Origin: a virus
Strand: one strand, 5' to 3'
DNA: 34,898 nucleotides
IMG/VR virus record: IMGVR_UViG_3300025873_000017
Span: 1 to 34,898 of that record
This document shows positions 1-8,357 of this stretch, in pieces. Position 1 is the stretch's first letter; each line of letters begins with the position of its first letter. The translations under genes were made by a program, and so were the position numbers. The notes below the pieces were generated by a model. That model had not been told where the DNA came from and searched no databases. It saw nothing but the letters and a program-made list of their open reading frames with translations.

Positions 1-777
1 TTTCATACCATTAGGGACATCTGTAATAATGTACCAAGAATCAGTATCTGTTAAGTAATTGTTCACTCTATAACCTTGAGGAATCATACCCATAGATTTG
101 ATTGCATTGATATCATTGTCAGCAGTTGCTGTTCTACCTTGAGATTTCATCAATCTCTCAGCAGTGAACTGACCAGCAGATGGAATAATCATCTTCACAC
201 CCTTAGCAGCAATTTTTAAACCTCTTTCATCAGTTAGCGCAGCAATATCAATTAATGCTTGCTCCAATGAAGTTTCGTTTAAGTCTGCTTGAGTAGAGAG
301 AGTATTTGAGAAACTCCCTGCTAGTGTAGTGTGTGATGTATTAAACAAAGAAACACCATCACCAGAATCAAAATTATCTACTCCTGGTAGACCTTGATTC
401 AAAGGTGTTGCGCCTTTCACTTGTTTAGTATTTGCCATCGATCTTGCTAGTGCTTTTGTGTATCTTGAAGCAAGTTTGTCATACAGGTTATCTTCAATAG
501 CTTCCTCAGTGATAGCAAAAGCGAGAGCAATTGTCTCGTTAGTGTATCTTGCTGTGAAAGTTTCTTGTGCATCGTCATAAGTTACCCCTTGTCCTTCTGG
601 TTTAACTGATGCGTTTGCAAAACCTGACAACATAACTTCTTCTTCAAAAGCTCTGTCAGATGATTCAGTCGTATATATTTCAGCCGACTGATTTTCGTAT
701 TGTTTATATTCCAGGCCGAATAGTGCATTCAAACCTGGCTCTAGTTCTTTAACTAGCTGATTACGTGATATTGCCAT
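1..777 (-). CDS. Major capsid protein, C-terminus cut off by window edge
   Basis: An open frame of 259 codons runs off the window with no stop. It starts at an ATG preceded by AGGAG about 8 bases upstream. The N-terminus reads MAISRNQLVKELEPGLNALF, followed by stretches on self-assembly-like helices, a SFSNTL/ALIDIAAL segment and a KIAAKGVKMIIPS segment. These resemble the major head protein annotated in many uncultured marine tailed phages and Mu-like gpT capsid proteins. It is the last morphogenesis gene visible, directly downstream of a small decoration-like gene and near scaffold and GroES-like genes, which is the usual place for the capsid gene. The call rests on residue patterns and position; the HK97-type fold is inferred. 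Confidence 0.8.
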   Translation of the reverse strand, partial: MAISRNQLVKELEPGLNALFGLEYKQYENQSAEIYTTESSDRAFEEEVMLSGFANASVKPEGQGVTYDDAQETFTARYTNETIALAFAITEEAIEDNLYDKLASRYTKALARSMANTKQVKGATPLNQGLPGVDNFDSGDGVSLFNTSHTTLAGSFSNTLSTQADLNETSLEQALIDIAALTDERGLKIAAKGVKMIIPSAGQFTAERLMKSQGRTATADNDINAIKSMGMIPQGYRVNNYLTDTDSWYIITDVPNGMK

Positions 778-791
778 TTTCTATGCTCCTA

Positions 792-1406
792 TTAAGATAG
801 TATAGCTGAATTGTAGTAGATTGATTCATTCAATCTTACGACCCAGTTACTATTCGCGTTGCCTGTATCAGAGTTGCTCGGATCTCCGGATAAACGAACT
901 ATTCTAAATTGAGCAGTAGTGAAACCTGAGGTTCCACCTATCTCCATTACAGAATGTCCATTAATCGTTGAACCTGCAGCATATGTTCCTTGATCAATTA
1001 GACTACCTACGTCCGCTTGAGTCAGAGTACCTGATGTCTGCACCTCATATAATTGTTGAGGGTTATCATAACAATACGCGTCTATTAGACCAGTCGTGAT
1101 ATTAACAGCTCCTGGGTAATAGTTTTTCCATGTTGGTTTAGAAGTGGTTGGATCGATATAGAAACAGCCATTAAAAACACCAAGATTCAAAGTTGTAGCT
1201 GCAATTGAACCGAAAATATATCCTGCTACGGATGTAGTTCCTGCTCTGTCAGTTACAGTACCATCACCCATTCCAACTAGATCGCCTTGAAATATAGCGT
1301 TAGTCCAGTTGTCATTGATTTGATACTTTGAAGTACCCTGTGTTTCATAGCTAGATCCTGTACCGCCAATAGCTCTAAAGCCAAATGCAGCGTCTTGATT
1401 TGCCAT
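792..1406 (-). CDS. Probable capsid decoration/head-associated protein (204 aa)
   Basis: The protein begins MANQDAAFGFRAIGGTGSSY and is rich in Gly, Thr, Ser and Asn, with no membrane segment and few charged residues, as is usual for a beta-rich surface protein. It sits 14 bases upstream of the major capsid gene and has a strong AAGGAG site before its ATG. Proteins with this N-terminus lie beside the capsid gene in many marine phage contigs. A role in stabilising or decorating the head is inferred from position and composition; no catalytic motif is visible. It could instead be a minor head fibre. Confidence 0.6.
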   Translation of the reverse strand: MANQDAAFGFRAIGGTGSSYETQGTSKYQINDNWTNAIFQGDLVGMGDGTVTDRAGTTSVAGYIFGSIAATTLNLGVFNGCFYIDPTTSKPTWKNYYPGAVNITTGLIDAYCYDNPQQLYEVQTSGTLTQADVGSLIDQGTYAAGSTINGHSVMEIGGTSGFTTAQFRIVRLSGDPSNSDTGNANSNWVVRLNESIYYNSAILS

Positions 1407-1423
1407 GTTTATCTCCTTACAGT

Positions 1424-1454
1424 GTGACCTGTCCCGTTAGGGACCTCCAGTCAC
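1424..1454 (-). promoter_or_regulatory. Hairpin in the leader of the head-protein gene
   Basis: GTCCC (1431-1435) pairs with GGGAC (1440-1444) around a 4-base loop. An outer GTGAC (1424-1428) pairs with GTCAC (1450-1454). On the coding strand it lies just before the AAGGAG site of the decoration-like gene and is not followed by a T-run, so it is not a classical terminator. It could be an RNA processing or stabilising hairpin that raises expression of the two abundant head proteins. Confidence 0.45.
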
Positions 1455-1493
1455 GGTTTATTTTAAAATTTCGTTGGTTGAATTGTTAAAAAA

Positions 1494-1952
1494 TTAACGT
1501 TTTCTTCCACCGAAGGTTGTACGAGACTGTCGATCAATATCGATCGGCATACTCTTATGCTGTTCCTCTCGAAGTCGATTGTCTACTGCTTCAATCTGTT
1601 CAGTTGATAATCTTTTAAAATATTCTGAACGTTGTCGCGCGATTTCTTCAGGTACCCTTGTTAGCACAAGGCCTCCGTGCCCGATAATCCCTTTATACTT
1701 GCCATCCGGTATTGCTGCGTAGTCCTCTTCTGGATATTCGTCGGCTCTTACTAATTCATACCCTGACCTTAAGCGTCCTTGTATGTTTTTCGTGTCGACG
1801 TACCCTAAGATTTCTACCCTGACCCATCTGTGTCTGAATCCAGCTGGCGCGTTGGGCGTATCTAAGTACGATGGTGGAGTCCAAACTTTTTTACGTAATG
1901 TTTTTTCCCTTGTTTGGCTCGCACGGGAAGTTTTATTTTCTTCTTGTTTCAT
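1494..1952 (-). CDS. Hypothetical protein in head-gene cluster (152 aa)
   Basis: A charged, soluble protein with a very basic N-terminus (first 25 residues), a central segment with HRWVRVEILGYVDTKNIQGR, and a basic tail ending GGRKR. Its ATG lies only 3 bases after the stop of the scaffold-like gene, so the two are likely co-translated. Similar proteins occur between scaffold and capsid genes in marine phage contigs. The location suggests a head assembly or completion role, but no domain of known function is recognisable. Confidence 0.6.
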   Translation of the reverse strand: MKQEENKTSRASQTREKTLRKKVWTPPSYLDTPNAPAGFRHRWVRVEILGYVDTKNIQGRLRSGYELVRADEYPEEDYAAIPDGKYKGIIGHGGLVLTRVPEEIARQRSEYFKRLSTEQIEAVDNRLREEQHKSMPIDIDRQSRTTFGGRKR

Positions 1953-1955
1953 ATG

Positions 1956-2981
1956 CTATTCTCCCTCCGTGAGTCTTAATTGTCTTGCATACTCTTCTAG
2001 TGGCACACGCAATTTTTTAGCGATTGCTACCTGTGAGGATGTGAGTTTCACAGTTTTGCGACTAGTCTTTGAACTACGCGTTGCAGAAGCAACGTTTTGT
2101 GTAGGTTTACTAATCTGTTGTTCTACCTTACCAAATTTATGTGGGAATTCAAGCTTTATTCTTTTATCAATTTCCTCATAATAAGAATCTGACTTTGGAT
2201 CAAATCCTTCTTCTTCAGTAAGCTTCCTATGTAGATCAAAAGCTGTGTAGGTCATGGCATTATCTTTGCCAAACCATTCATTTTTTTCCGCCCAATCTTC
2301 TGCTTTTGCATCTGGTGGCGGGGTTCGTTGAGTTGGATACTGAGCTGCGGGTCCTTGTTTTCTTGAATTTTCTCTAGCAGTTTCTTCCATCTGTTGTCTG
2401 CTTTTCATTTCTGCAAGTTTAGCTTGCTCATATCCTAATTGAGAGATTGCAGTTAAGGCTTCCACTTCAGCTTTTTTATCATCAGTTTCACGTGAAGTTG
2501 ATAATTTAGCTTGGGCTGCTGCAAGGGAAGATTTAATTCTTCCTTCCATTTCAGTAGTGTATCCCTGATCTAAATCACTTGCCTGTCTGCCAAGATCATC
2601 TCTTTCTCTCATGACACGTCTAGCATAAGAAACAGCTTCTTCTTTTTGTCTCTCAGCTTCACGCATTTTTTTAGTAAGCTTGGCAATACGTTTTTGAACG
2701 CCTTCGCTATACTCTTCCATTTCTTTCTTTTGTTCTTGTACTGGTTCTTTTACTTCTTCTTTTACTTCTTCTTTTTTTTCTGGTTCGCTATCCTGAACAT
2801 CAGGCTGCTTATCAGGTTCCGCAGGTGTGTCAGCGGGCTTATCACTGTCTTGAGTAGTTTTTTCATCTTGTATTTCTCCTCCTTCAGCTTTTTTATCTTT
2901 ATCTAAATCAATTTCGGTTGCTTTTTCATCAGCATCCCCGACGTCAATTAGATCTTCTTTTTTTACTTTATCTTCTGGCAT
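1956..2981 (-). CDS. Capsid scaffolding-like protein (341 aa)
   Basis: Residues 1-90 are extremely acidic and Lys/Glu/Asp rich (repeated EEVKEEVKEPV-type runs). Residues about 90-200 are predicted to be long coiled-coil helices (KRIAKLTKKMREAERQKEEA), and the C-terminal 60 residues are basic. An acidic N-terminus, central coiled coil and short basic end that can touch capsid subunits is the usual build of a phage scaffold. The order co-chaperonin, scaffold, capsid agrees with that. Sequence identity to a named scaffold family was not established; it could be a fused scaffold-protease relative, but no protease motif is seen. Confidence 0.65.
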   Translation of the reverse strand: MPEDKVKKEDLIDVGDADEKATEIDLDKDKKAEGGEIQDEKTTQDSDKPADTPAEPDKQPDVQDSEPEKKEEVKEEVKEPVQEQKKEMEEYSEGVQKRIAKLTKKMREAERQKEEAVSYARRVMRERDDLGRQASDLDQGYTTEMEGRIKSSLAAAQAKLSTSRETDDKKAEVEALTAISQLGYEQAKLAEMKSRQQMEETARENSRKQGPAAQYPTQRTPPPDAKAEDWAEKNEWFGKDNAMTYTAFDLHRKLTEEEGFDPKSDSYYEEIDKRIKLEFPHKFGKVEQQISKPTQNVASATRSSKTSRKTVKLTSSQVAIAKKLRVPLEEYARQLRLTEGE

Positions 2982-2995
2982 AGTTTCTCCTATGG

Positions 2996-3445
2996 TTACA
3001 TTTCATGGAATATTTCCTCGGGGTCATCCACGGTCGCTAAAACTTCATCGTCATTTAAAAGTCTAACTTCACCCCCCTCTATTTTGATTCGAGATCCTGC
3101 ATATCTTGCAAAAATAACCCAATTACCTTTTTTACACCACGGTCCTTCGGGATATCTTTCTTTATCTTTATAAGCCTGAGGCCCAACGGATAAAACAAGT
3201 CCACAAGTTGAGGCTACTTGAGCTCGTTCTAAAGCGTCATCAGTTATAATAATTCCACCTTTAGTTTTTTGTTTATGCTTGAAAGGAAGAACCAATAATC
3301 GCCATCCTGTAGGAATTGGCAACTTAGCTGTTTCGGAGGTTAAATCCTTTTTAGGTCTTTTAGGTTCTTTATCGTATTTTTCTTGGAGAGCCGCCTTATG
3401 TTTTGGGACTTCCTTTTGGTTTGATACTGATAACTGTTCCGTCAC
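2996..3445 (-). CDS. GroES-like co-chaperonin (Cpn10 family), GTG start
   Basis: Residues 47-145 match the Cpn10 fold. GWRLLVLPF is the first strand; KTKGGIIITDD (about 61-70) corresponds to the mobile loop that binds GroEL; GLVLSVGP and then KKGNWVIFARYAGSRIKI and NDDEVLATV complete the barrel. About 45 extra basic, hydrophilic residues precede the domain. The start is GTG at 3443-3445, with AAAGGAG about 10 bases upstream; the first 50 bases lie inside the end of the preceding gene. Phage co-chaperonins such as T4 gp31 replace host GroES to fold large capsid subunits, and the capsid gene is only 2.2 kb away, so the same role is inferred here. Confidence 0.88.
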   Translation of the reverse strand: MTEQLSVSNQKEVPKHKAALQEKYDKEPKRPKKDLTSETAKLPIPTGWRLLVLPFKHKQKTKGGIIITDDALERAQVASTCGLVLSVGPQAYKDKERYPEGPWCKKGNWVIFARYAGSRIKIEGGEVRLLNDDEVLATVDDPEEIFHEM

Positions 3446-3638
3446 TGTTCTTTTGCTCCTTTTTTTCTAGCAGGGTGGATATCTCCTGACTTAGATACTG
3501 ATATGTTCGTATCTGTCCTAACATATACTGATATTTTTCCATATTGTCAACACCACCAGAAACCAAGGCTGCAACAACATCATCATGACGCATTTTAATA
3601 ATTCGTCTAATTTTATCTATAAATATAAAGTCTTCCAT
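3396..3638 (-). CDS. Small hypothetical protein (80 aa)
   Basis: A mostly helical protein starting MEDFIFIDKIRRIIKMRHDD with a basic tail. It has a clear AAGGAG site that lies inside the end of the upstream 43-residue gene, whose TAA overlaps this ATG by one base. The final 50 bases overlap the start of the GroES-like gene. Similar short proteins (IDKIRRIIK...DVVAALVSGGVDN) recur in marine phage structural clusters. Function unknown; translational coupling on both sides is likely. Confidence 0.7.
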   Translation of the reverse strand: MEDFIFIDKIRRIIKMRHDDVVAALVSGGVDNMEKYQYMLGQIRTYQYLSQEISTLLEKKEQKNSDGTVISIKPKGSPKT

Positions 3639-3769
3639 TATTTTTTTCTCCTTTTTGCTTTTTTCTTCTTTTTAACTGGTTTACTTCCATAAGCTTTTGT
3701 CCATTCACGCGCTATCTTGGGCTCATTCTTCCATAAATAACGTCTTTGTTTTTCTGATTTAAATGGCAT
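3638..3769 (-). CDS. Very small Lys/Arg-rich protein (43 aa)
   Basis: Starts MPFKSEKQRRYLWKNEPKIA and ends in a run of lysines and arginines. The start has AAGGAG 7 bases upstream, inside the end of the preceding gene. The stop codon shares one base with the next ATG. Short proteins beginning MPFKSEKQRRYL are widespread in marine phages, so this is a real gene despite its length. The charge suggests nucleic-acid binding, but that is inference. Confidence 0.75.
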   Translation of the reverse strand: MPFKSEKQRRYLWKNEPKIAREWTKAYGSKPVKKKKKAKRRKK

Positions 3770-3983
3770 CTTTCTCCTTACTAGGAATATTATAATCTTT
3801 CAAAACAGATAACTTCTCTTCGGCAGATGCAATTTTATGTAGTTGACTATCTAATTCTTGTTGATGATTAAGATGTTCACTGACCCCTACAGAATTTTCT
3901 AAAAGTAATTTAATCTTAACATCCGCTGCTGAGATCTCTGCTTCATACTGTTTTTCTAATGCGTCTATTAAGACTTGTCTCAT
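3759..3983 (-). CDS. Small coiled-coil hypothetical protein (74 aa)
   Basis: Almost entirely helical with heptad-like spacing (LIDALEKQYEAEISAADVKI and QELDSQLHKIASAEEKLSVL). It overlaps the cold-shock gene by one base at its start and the 43-residue gene by 11 bases at its end. No catalytic motif is visible. A small assembly or adaptor protein is possible; function unknown. Confidence 0.65.
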   Translation of the reverse strand: MRQVLIDALEKQYEAEISAADVKIKLLLENSVGVSEHLNHQQELDSQLHKIASAEEKLSVLKDYNIPSKEKDAI

Positions 3984-4192
3984 TAAGATGTTTTCTGCAG
4001 ATTAACTGCATTGGAACCTTTCGGACCTTGCTCCACTTCAAAAGTTATAGCTTGACCTTCGGCAAGGTTATCCATACCTGCACTTTTTAATGCAGACACA
4101 TGAACAAACACATCTTTTTCTTTGTCGTCTCTTTCAATAAACCCAAATCCTTTGGTTGGATTAAACCATTTTACTTTTCCGTTTATACTCAT
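3983..4192 (-). CDS. Cold-shock-domain protein (CspA family)
   Basis: A complete single cold-shock domain of 69 residues. It carries both RNA-binding motifs: KGFGFI (14-19, RNP1) and VFVHVS (28-33, RNP2), plus the family start [14 protein letters not shown] and the [11 protein letters not shown] end. Family members bind single-stranded RNA or DNA, melt RNA secondary structure and act in the cytoplasm. It sits in a run of small overlapping genes between portal and GroES-like genes; its start overlaps the upstream stop by one base. It may help translate the hairpin-rich phage messages, which is an inference. Confidence 0.93.
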   Translation of the reverse strand: MSINGKVKWFNPTKGFGFIERDDKEKDVFVHVSALKSAGMDNLAEGQAITFEVEQGPKGSNAVNLQKTS

Positions 4193-4410
4193 TATGCTGA
4201 CTTTCTGTCTCTTCCTATTTTTTTAAATGTTAATGCTAGAGCTTTAGCTCGACCTGTACATCCTGGTTTTGTAATCGGAGTACACTTTCCTTTAGTCCCT
4301 CTTCTTTTAATTGAAGCGGTAGCTTTTTGAATCCATCCACCTTTAGCGGCATAAATTCTTTGTTTAGTCTTCATTGGAAATTTTGCTGTTGAATCGAAAT
4401 ATTGTGGCAC
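4192..4410 (-). CDS. Small basic hypothetical protein (72 aa)
   Basis: A Lys/Arg-rich protein with three cysteines (CTPITKPGC and SRAKALAL-like end) and the segment [19 protein letters not shown]. Its last base is shared with the cold-shock start, and a 4-base gap separates it from the upstream gene. Proteins with the [16 protein letters not shown] pattern recur in marine phage head clusters. Function unknown; nucleic-acid binding is possible from charge. Confidence 0.65.
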   Translation of the reverse strand: MPQYFDSTAKFPMKTKQRIYAAKGGWIQKATASIKRRGTKGKCTPITKPGCTGRAKALALTFKKIGRDRKSA

Positions 4411-4414
4411 TGAA

Positions 4415-4642
4415 TTATCTATTTATCTTTCCAGATTTTTTAGCAGACGAACCGAATCTTCCGTAAGATTCATCACGACTTGCTTTTAATTGTTTAGGTG
4501 TTCTTTTCTTTTTAATTCTCATTGCAATGGATTCATCTTTTCTATCAGTGTATCCTTGCTTTTTAGCTTTGCCACCTTTCTTCATTCCTTTAGAATAAGG
4601 AAATCTAGGTGTGTAAGGTCTTGTTCCAAAATCGTCTCTCAT
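4415..4642 (-). CDS. Small basic hypothetical protein (75 aa)
   Basis: Starts MRDDFGTRPYTPRFPYSKGM and continues with a strongly basic body (KKGGKAKKQGY, RIKKKRTPKQLKASRDE). There is no membrane segment. Its ATG overlaps the preceding stop by one base. The KQLKASRDESYGRFGS end is seen in other marine phage proteins of unknown role. It may bind DNA in the head, but nothing in the sequence proves this. Confidence 0.65.
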   Translation of the reverse strand: MRDDFGTRPYTPRFPYSKGMKKGGKAKKQGYTDRKDESIAMRIKKKRTPKQLKASRDESYGRFGSSAKKSGKINR

Positions 4643-5070
4643 TATTTTTTCCCCTTCATTAGTGCTCTACCAAAACCACGTTTTGCGGCTCCAGTAACTC
4701 TTCCACCTTTTTTATAATTAAAATTACCTCTTCCTACATGAGTTCTCATACGAGTTGGATTATGTAAAGGATGCATTATATTTTTAGGTGCCGATGCTGC
4801 TGCAGCATGAGCTGCTCTAATCTTTTGTCCTATATGACCTGTGGGATCATCAGGATTGCCTCCGGTCATTTTACCTAAATATGAACCAGTTGTATCTGCA
4901 ACATTTGAAGCTTTTTTGGAAATCCAATTTTTTGCCGCTGATGCCGCATCTATTCCAGAGGGTCTATTAGAAGAAATTTCTCCTTTACCTCTTCCTAACA
5001 TCGCTGCTCCGCCTGCTAAGGCTAATGCAGCTAAAATCTTTTTATTTCTTCGTCTACTTTTCTTTGACAT
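4642..5070 (-). CDS. Hypothetical Ala/Gly-rich basic protein (142 aa)
   Basis: A basic start (KKSRRRNKK) leads into a short hydrophobic Ala/Gly stretch (ILAALALAGGAAML, residues 11-24), then a low-complexity Ala/Ser/Lys-rich body with a His-rich segment (HPLHNPTRMRTHVGRGNF) and a basic tail. The hydrophobic stretch is short for a membrane span but could insert. It overlaps the next start by one base. A minor virion protein is plausible; not identified. Confidence 0.6.
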   Translation of the reverse strand: MSKKSRRRNKKILAALALAGGAAMLGRGKGEISSNRPSGIDAASAAKNWISKKASNVADTTGSYLGKMTGGNPDDPTGHIGQKIRAAHAAAASAPKNIMHPLHNPTRMRTHVGRGNFNYKKGGRVTGAAKRGFGRALMKGKK

Positions 5071-5093
5071 GATACCCTTTTATATGTTTTTTA

Positions 5094-5498
5094 TTATTTT
5101 TTGTCTACCTTATTGTTTCTTCCATTTCTAAATACCTGCGTCCCCTTTATACCAAAAATGCTCGCGCAAACCAATACCCAAAGGGAAGTAAACCATGTCG
5201 GCAGCTGCTGGAAATGCTCGAAGAAGATTTTAACCTTATTTAAGGCATCCGGATTGTCACTGAAAACACCCCAGGCCAAAATAATTATGGGCGCCGAGAG
5301 AATGACCAAAACGAATTCGTCCTTGAGATCTGTCTGTCGGGCTTCTAAAAGCTTGCCCTGGTAAGATTCCTCACCACGGGCTTGTCGCTCTGCATGCAAT
5401 AACTGTGCATCAGACATAGCTGCTTTTGCTTTTTGTCTATTGGAATATATTTTCGCTCCAGTTTGAAGAGCTATTCTCGCTAAACCGAACCAGGCCAT
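5094..5498 (-). CDS. Holin-like membrane protein (134 aa)
   Basis: A helical charged N-terminal half (residues 1-58) is followed by two clear membrane segments: FVLVILSAPIIILAWGVF (about 62-79) and TWFTSLWVLVCASIFGIKG (about 101-119). The DEFVLVILSAP...LPTWF...GIKG layout resembles the gene-transfer-agent type 3TM holin family (PF11351), where a hydrophilic helix precedes two or three membrane spans. A holin would permeabilise the inner membrane for lysis. It lies 2 bases from the upstream gene within the morphogenesis operon. No endolysin is visible nearby, so the assignment is tentative. Confidence 0.5.
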   Translation of the reverse strand: MAWFGLARIALQTGAKIYSNRQKAKAAMSDAQLLHAERQARGEESYQGKLLEARQTDLKDEFVLVILSAPIIILAWGVFSDNPDALNKVKIFFEHFQQLPTWFTSLWVLVCASIFGIKGTQVFRNGRNNKVDKK

Positions 5499-5499
5499 A

Positions 5500-5700
5500 T
5501 TAGAACCAAGTTGCTGTCTTACGTTTGCTTGCTAGCATTCTTCGAGTACCTTGAACCTTAACTGTTGTTCCAACACCTATTTTGCTAGGTACACTATCTG
5601 CGTTAGTAATGATTTCAGATCGAGGGTCGTTACGACTAGTATCAAGTTGTGGCTTGTACTTTTTTCCTCCTTCTGGAACTCCTACTTCTCTTTTTGCCAT
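5500..5700 (-). CDS. Small hypothetical protein (66 aa)
   Basis: Begins MAKREVGVPEGGKKYKPQLD and ends with a basic KVQGTRRMLASKRKTATWF segment. A good AAGGAG site precedes the ATG. It sits directly after the portal gene and 1 base before the holin-like gene. The same short protein is recurrent next to portal genes in marine phages. A head-tail joining or packaging accessory role is possible from position only. Confidence 0.65.
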   Translation of the reverse strand: MAKREVGVPEGGKKYKPQLDTSRNDPRSEIITNADSVPSKIGVGTTVKVQGTRRMLASKRKTATWF

Positions 5701-5725
5701 AATTTTCTCCTTTTAAATTAATATA

Positions 5726-8239
5726 CTATCTTCTAGGGCCTTTCAAGGTTTTAACATCTTTACGTTTCATCCTATCAGAATATACTTTGACTTGATTAGC
5801 CATTTGTTGTTTTTGGATCGAAGTATCAGCTCTTAGTTCAGCTAAGTCTTCATTCTGTTCTAATTTATCATCAAACTGCTCTTGACCCATTAATTGTTTA
5901 GATTTCTCCATATTAATCTTCTGGTCTGCTTGTTCACGTTTAGCCGAGTCATCCATAGCTCTTAAATCTAGTTCTCTTGCTTTTAATTTAGCAATTGGAT
6001 CATTTCCAAACTGACCCATGATCTTATTTTCTTCATCTTTGAATTCTTGCATCATTTCAGCAATTAAAGTTGCTTTTCTAGCTTCAAGTTTCATAGAAAC
6101 TTGCATCATTTGTTGTTGAAACTGGGGATTCTGCTGCATTTGAGGATTTTGTTGCGACATTTGCTGCATTTGCTGCATTTGTTGTATTTCTTCTCTAAAT
6201 TCGACTTCAATTTGTTCTTGAGCCATCATTGAAATGTGTTCAAAGCAGTTTTTTTCCAAAGCACCTAAAATCATCGGATTATTTCGAGCTAAATTAGTAG
6301 AAATGAAATTTAAATGCGAAGTTATGTGCGCTTGGTGGTTCTGACCTTTAAAAGCTTGGAAAGGTTTTTGGCTTAATGCCATAATATTCTCTACCGCCGG
6401 ATCTAAAGGCGTCGGTTGAGGTGGAGGAGGTAAAATTTTATCAATTTCTTTCACTCCGATCGCACTATACATAGAATAAAACGCTTCATACAAATTATGA
6501 AGCTGTGGATTAGCCATTGCGAGTTGTAATTCGGTTTGTGCCATTGAAATTCTTTGAGATTGAGAAAAAATATTTGGATCTGCAACCGGAACAATATCTA
6601 CTTTGTCATCAAAATCTGTAACTTTAACATTTCGCTGTGCTCCAACTACATCATAAGGATATTCAGGAGGTAAATAAGTTTTAAATACGCCAGCTAACAA
6701 ATTAAATTCTTGTTTAAGCCCCACAAACAATCGTTTGTGAATCGCTGACATGACTCGTGAACCACGTTCTAAGAGTGCGATGGTCGTTCCAACAGCGGCC
6801 TGTTGGTTGCCGTCTCCGACCTGCATATCAGCGATGGCGGCAAATCTTTGTCCTGCTTGGACAACAATTCCCATCAAAGACAATAAAGTCTGTGATGGTT
6901 CTTTGAAAGGTAAAGTCATAAAAGCGTCCTTGATGTTTCCACCAGGTGCATCTACATCTCTAAATTCGCCGGGCTGTATTGCTTGGGCCTCGTCTCTTAC
7001 ACGTATTCCTCTTTGTTTAAAACCTGCGGGAAGGTTACTTAACGTTCCTGCATCTAATAATTGACGTAAAGCAGTTGTTGCAGTACGACTTAAACCGCCA
7101 ATCATATGAATTAAACCAAAACCATAAAAACCCATTCCAGGTAAAAATCTGAAATGAACAAAATATTGTATTTTTAATTTCATCGGATCTTCTTGTCTAT
7201 AGTTTCGTCTGATCGATAAAACTTGTCGTGAGCCTTCTTCAATCGTCACGATATAAGGAAGTTTAATTCCTGTGGGCTCTCCATCTTTTCCTATATCTTC
7301 GAACCCTTCAATATCTAAATTAACATGACATTCAAGAATCGTAAAAATATCTTCATCTCTTGTTTTTCTAATTCCTTCAAGTTGTCTTTCCTTTTTTTCA
7401 ACTTCAGTTTCCTGATCATAACCAGGTTTAACTTCAATATCTCTATAGAAACCTCCAACTTGTTTTTTTCTGAGATCATTCTCAGACATTTTAATTGTGT
7501 GAATAACCGCCTCCGCATCGGCTAATGAGGTAGCCGTATACGGGACAATTAAATCGTCGGCTTGAACAAATTTAGAAACCGCTCGTCCTAAAAGTTCATC
7601 GTAATAAACTTTTTTAAAAGCGGATCCTGCCAACGGTAGATAAAAGAGCATTTGATCGAACTCGGGTTCGTACTCTTTCATAACATCCATGAGTTGGTAA
7701 TTCATGAAATTTTTAACACGAACAGACTGTTCTTCTTTTTGTCTGCTCGGCCTTCCTAAAACCTGAGTCCGTACTGGACCCATAGCTGGAAGTAATTCTT
7801 TATAAGCTTGCGCTTGGAATTGGGTGACTGCTTCAGCAAGCACTGGATGAGTTGCACCACTTGCTCCCTGAAACGGTTGAGTTGGATTCACATATTTAAA
7901 TCCTAATAAATCTAAGCCTTTGGTATAAGTATCTTCCCAATCTTTACGGGAAGTTCTATATTGCATGTAATTTTCATTTAAATCAGAACCAATCCGACCT
8001 AAAATATCGTCCGGTAATAATTCGGCTAAATTAGCATTATGATCTCCACCTGCCTGTTGATCAGCCATTGGATCGAAACTAACTTCCGCTCCGCCTTCTT
8101 CATCCATAATAACTTCAGCACCATCTGGTGTTACTTCAGATAGTTTATCTTCTTCCGTTACAACGAGTTCCTCTTTAGGTAATACGACTTCTTGGTCTAC
8201 GTTCGGTAGAGCCTTGTCTATATTGTCTTTGTCTGCCAT
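5726..8239 (-). CDS. Portal protein (837 aa)
   Basis: An acidic N-terminal 75 residues is followed by the portal body, including NYMQYRTSRKDWEDTYTKGLD, FQGASGATHPVLAEAVTQFQ and the FYGFGLIHMIGGLSRTATTA helix near residue 385. A Gln/Met-rich coiled coil lies near 670-710 and a long charged helix at the C-terminus. Portal rings form the DNA entry and exit channel at one head vertex and dock terminase. It lies two genes after the large terminase, the normal order. Length fits the long portals of P22-like phages, but the exact family is not settled. The final Gln/Met tract is low complexity. Confidence 0.8.
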   Translation of the reverse strand: MADKDNIDKALPNVDQEVVLPKEELVVTEEDKLSEVTPDGAEVIMDEEGGAEVSFDPMADQQAGGDHNANLAELLPDDILGRIGSDLNENYMQYRTSRKDWEDTYTKGLDLLGFKYVNPTQPFQGASGATHPVLAEAVTQFQAQAYKELLPAMGPVRTQVLGRPSRQKEEQSVRVKNFMNYQLMDVMKEYEPEFDQMLFYLPLAGSAFKKVYYDELLGRAVSKFVQADDLIVPYTATSLADAEAVIHTIKMSENDLRKKQVGGFYRDIEVKPGYDQETEVEKKERQLEGIRKTRDEDIFTILECHVNLDIEGFEDIGKDGEPTGIKLPYIVTIEEGSRQVLSIRRNYRQEDPMKLKIQYFVHFRFLPGMGFYGFGLIHMIGGLSRTATTALRQLLDAGTLSNLPAGFKQRGIRVRDEAQAIQPGEFRDVDAPGGNIKDAFMTLPFKEPSQTLLSLMGIVVQAGQRFAAIADMQVGDGNQQAAVGTTIALLERGSRVMSAIHKRLFVGLKQEFNLLAGVFKTYLPPEYPYDVVGAQRNVKVTDFDDKVDIVPVADPNIFSQSQRISMAQTELQLAMANPQLHNLYEAFYSMYSAIGVKEIDKILPPPPQPTPLDPAVENIMALSQKPFQAFKGQNHQAHITSHLNFISTNLARNNPMILGALEKNCFEHISMMAQEQIEVEFREEIQQMQQMQQMSQQNPQMQQNPQFQQQMMQVSMKLEARKATLIAEMMQEFKDEENKIMGQFGNDPIAKLKARELDLRAMDDSAKREQADQKINMEKSKQLMGQEQFDDKLEQNEDLAELRADTSIQKQQMANQVKVYSDRMKRKDVKTLKGPRR

Positions 8240-8357
8240 TAATTTTCTCCGAGTTTATCACAGTTTTAACTTGTTTGAAAGGAACATTCAACCCTTGTGG
8301 ATCAGGTCCTCTTAAAGGTGGAATAGTTAAAGTCAACCTTTTAATCTTCTGGGTCAT
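8175..8357 (-). CDS. Small protein overlapping the portal start (60 aa)
   Basis: The frame could open further upstream, but the ATG at 8357 has GAGGAG 5 to 6 bases before it and gives MTQKIKRLTLTIPPLRGPDP. The segment TIPPLRGPDPQGLNVPFKQV recurs as a short protein between virion-protein and portal genes in marine phages. The last 65 bases lie inside the portal N-terminus in another frame, and the start lies inside the end of the 761-residue gene. Function unknown. Confidence 0.6.
   Translation of the reverse strand: MTQKIKRLTLTIPPLRGPDPQGLNVPFKQVKTVINSEKINGRQRQYRQGSTERRPRSRIT

Noticed and set aside
2646-2906. Plus-strand 86-codon frame with hydrophobic Phe-rich protein
   Set aside because: It is the reverse-strand image of the acidic, Glu/Lys-rich scaffold coding sequence.
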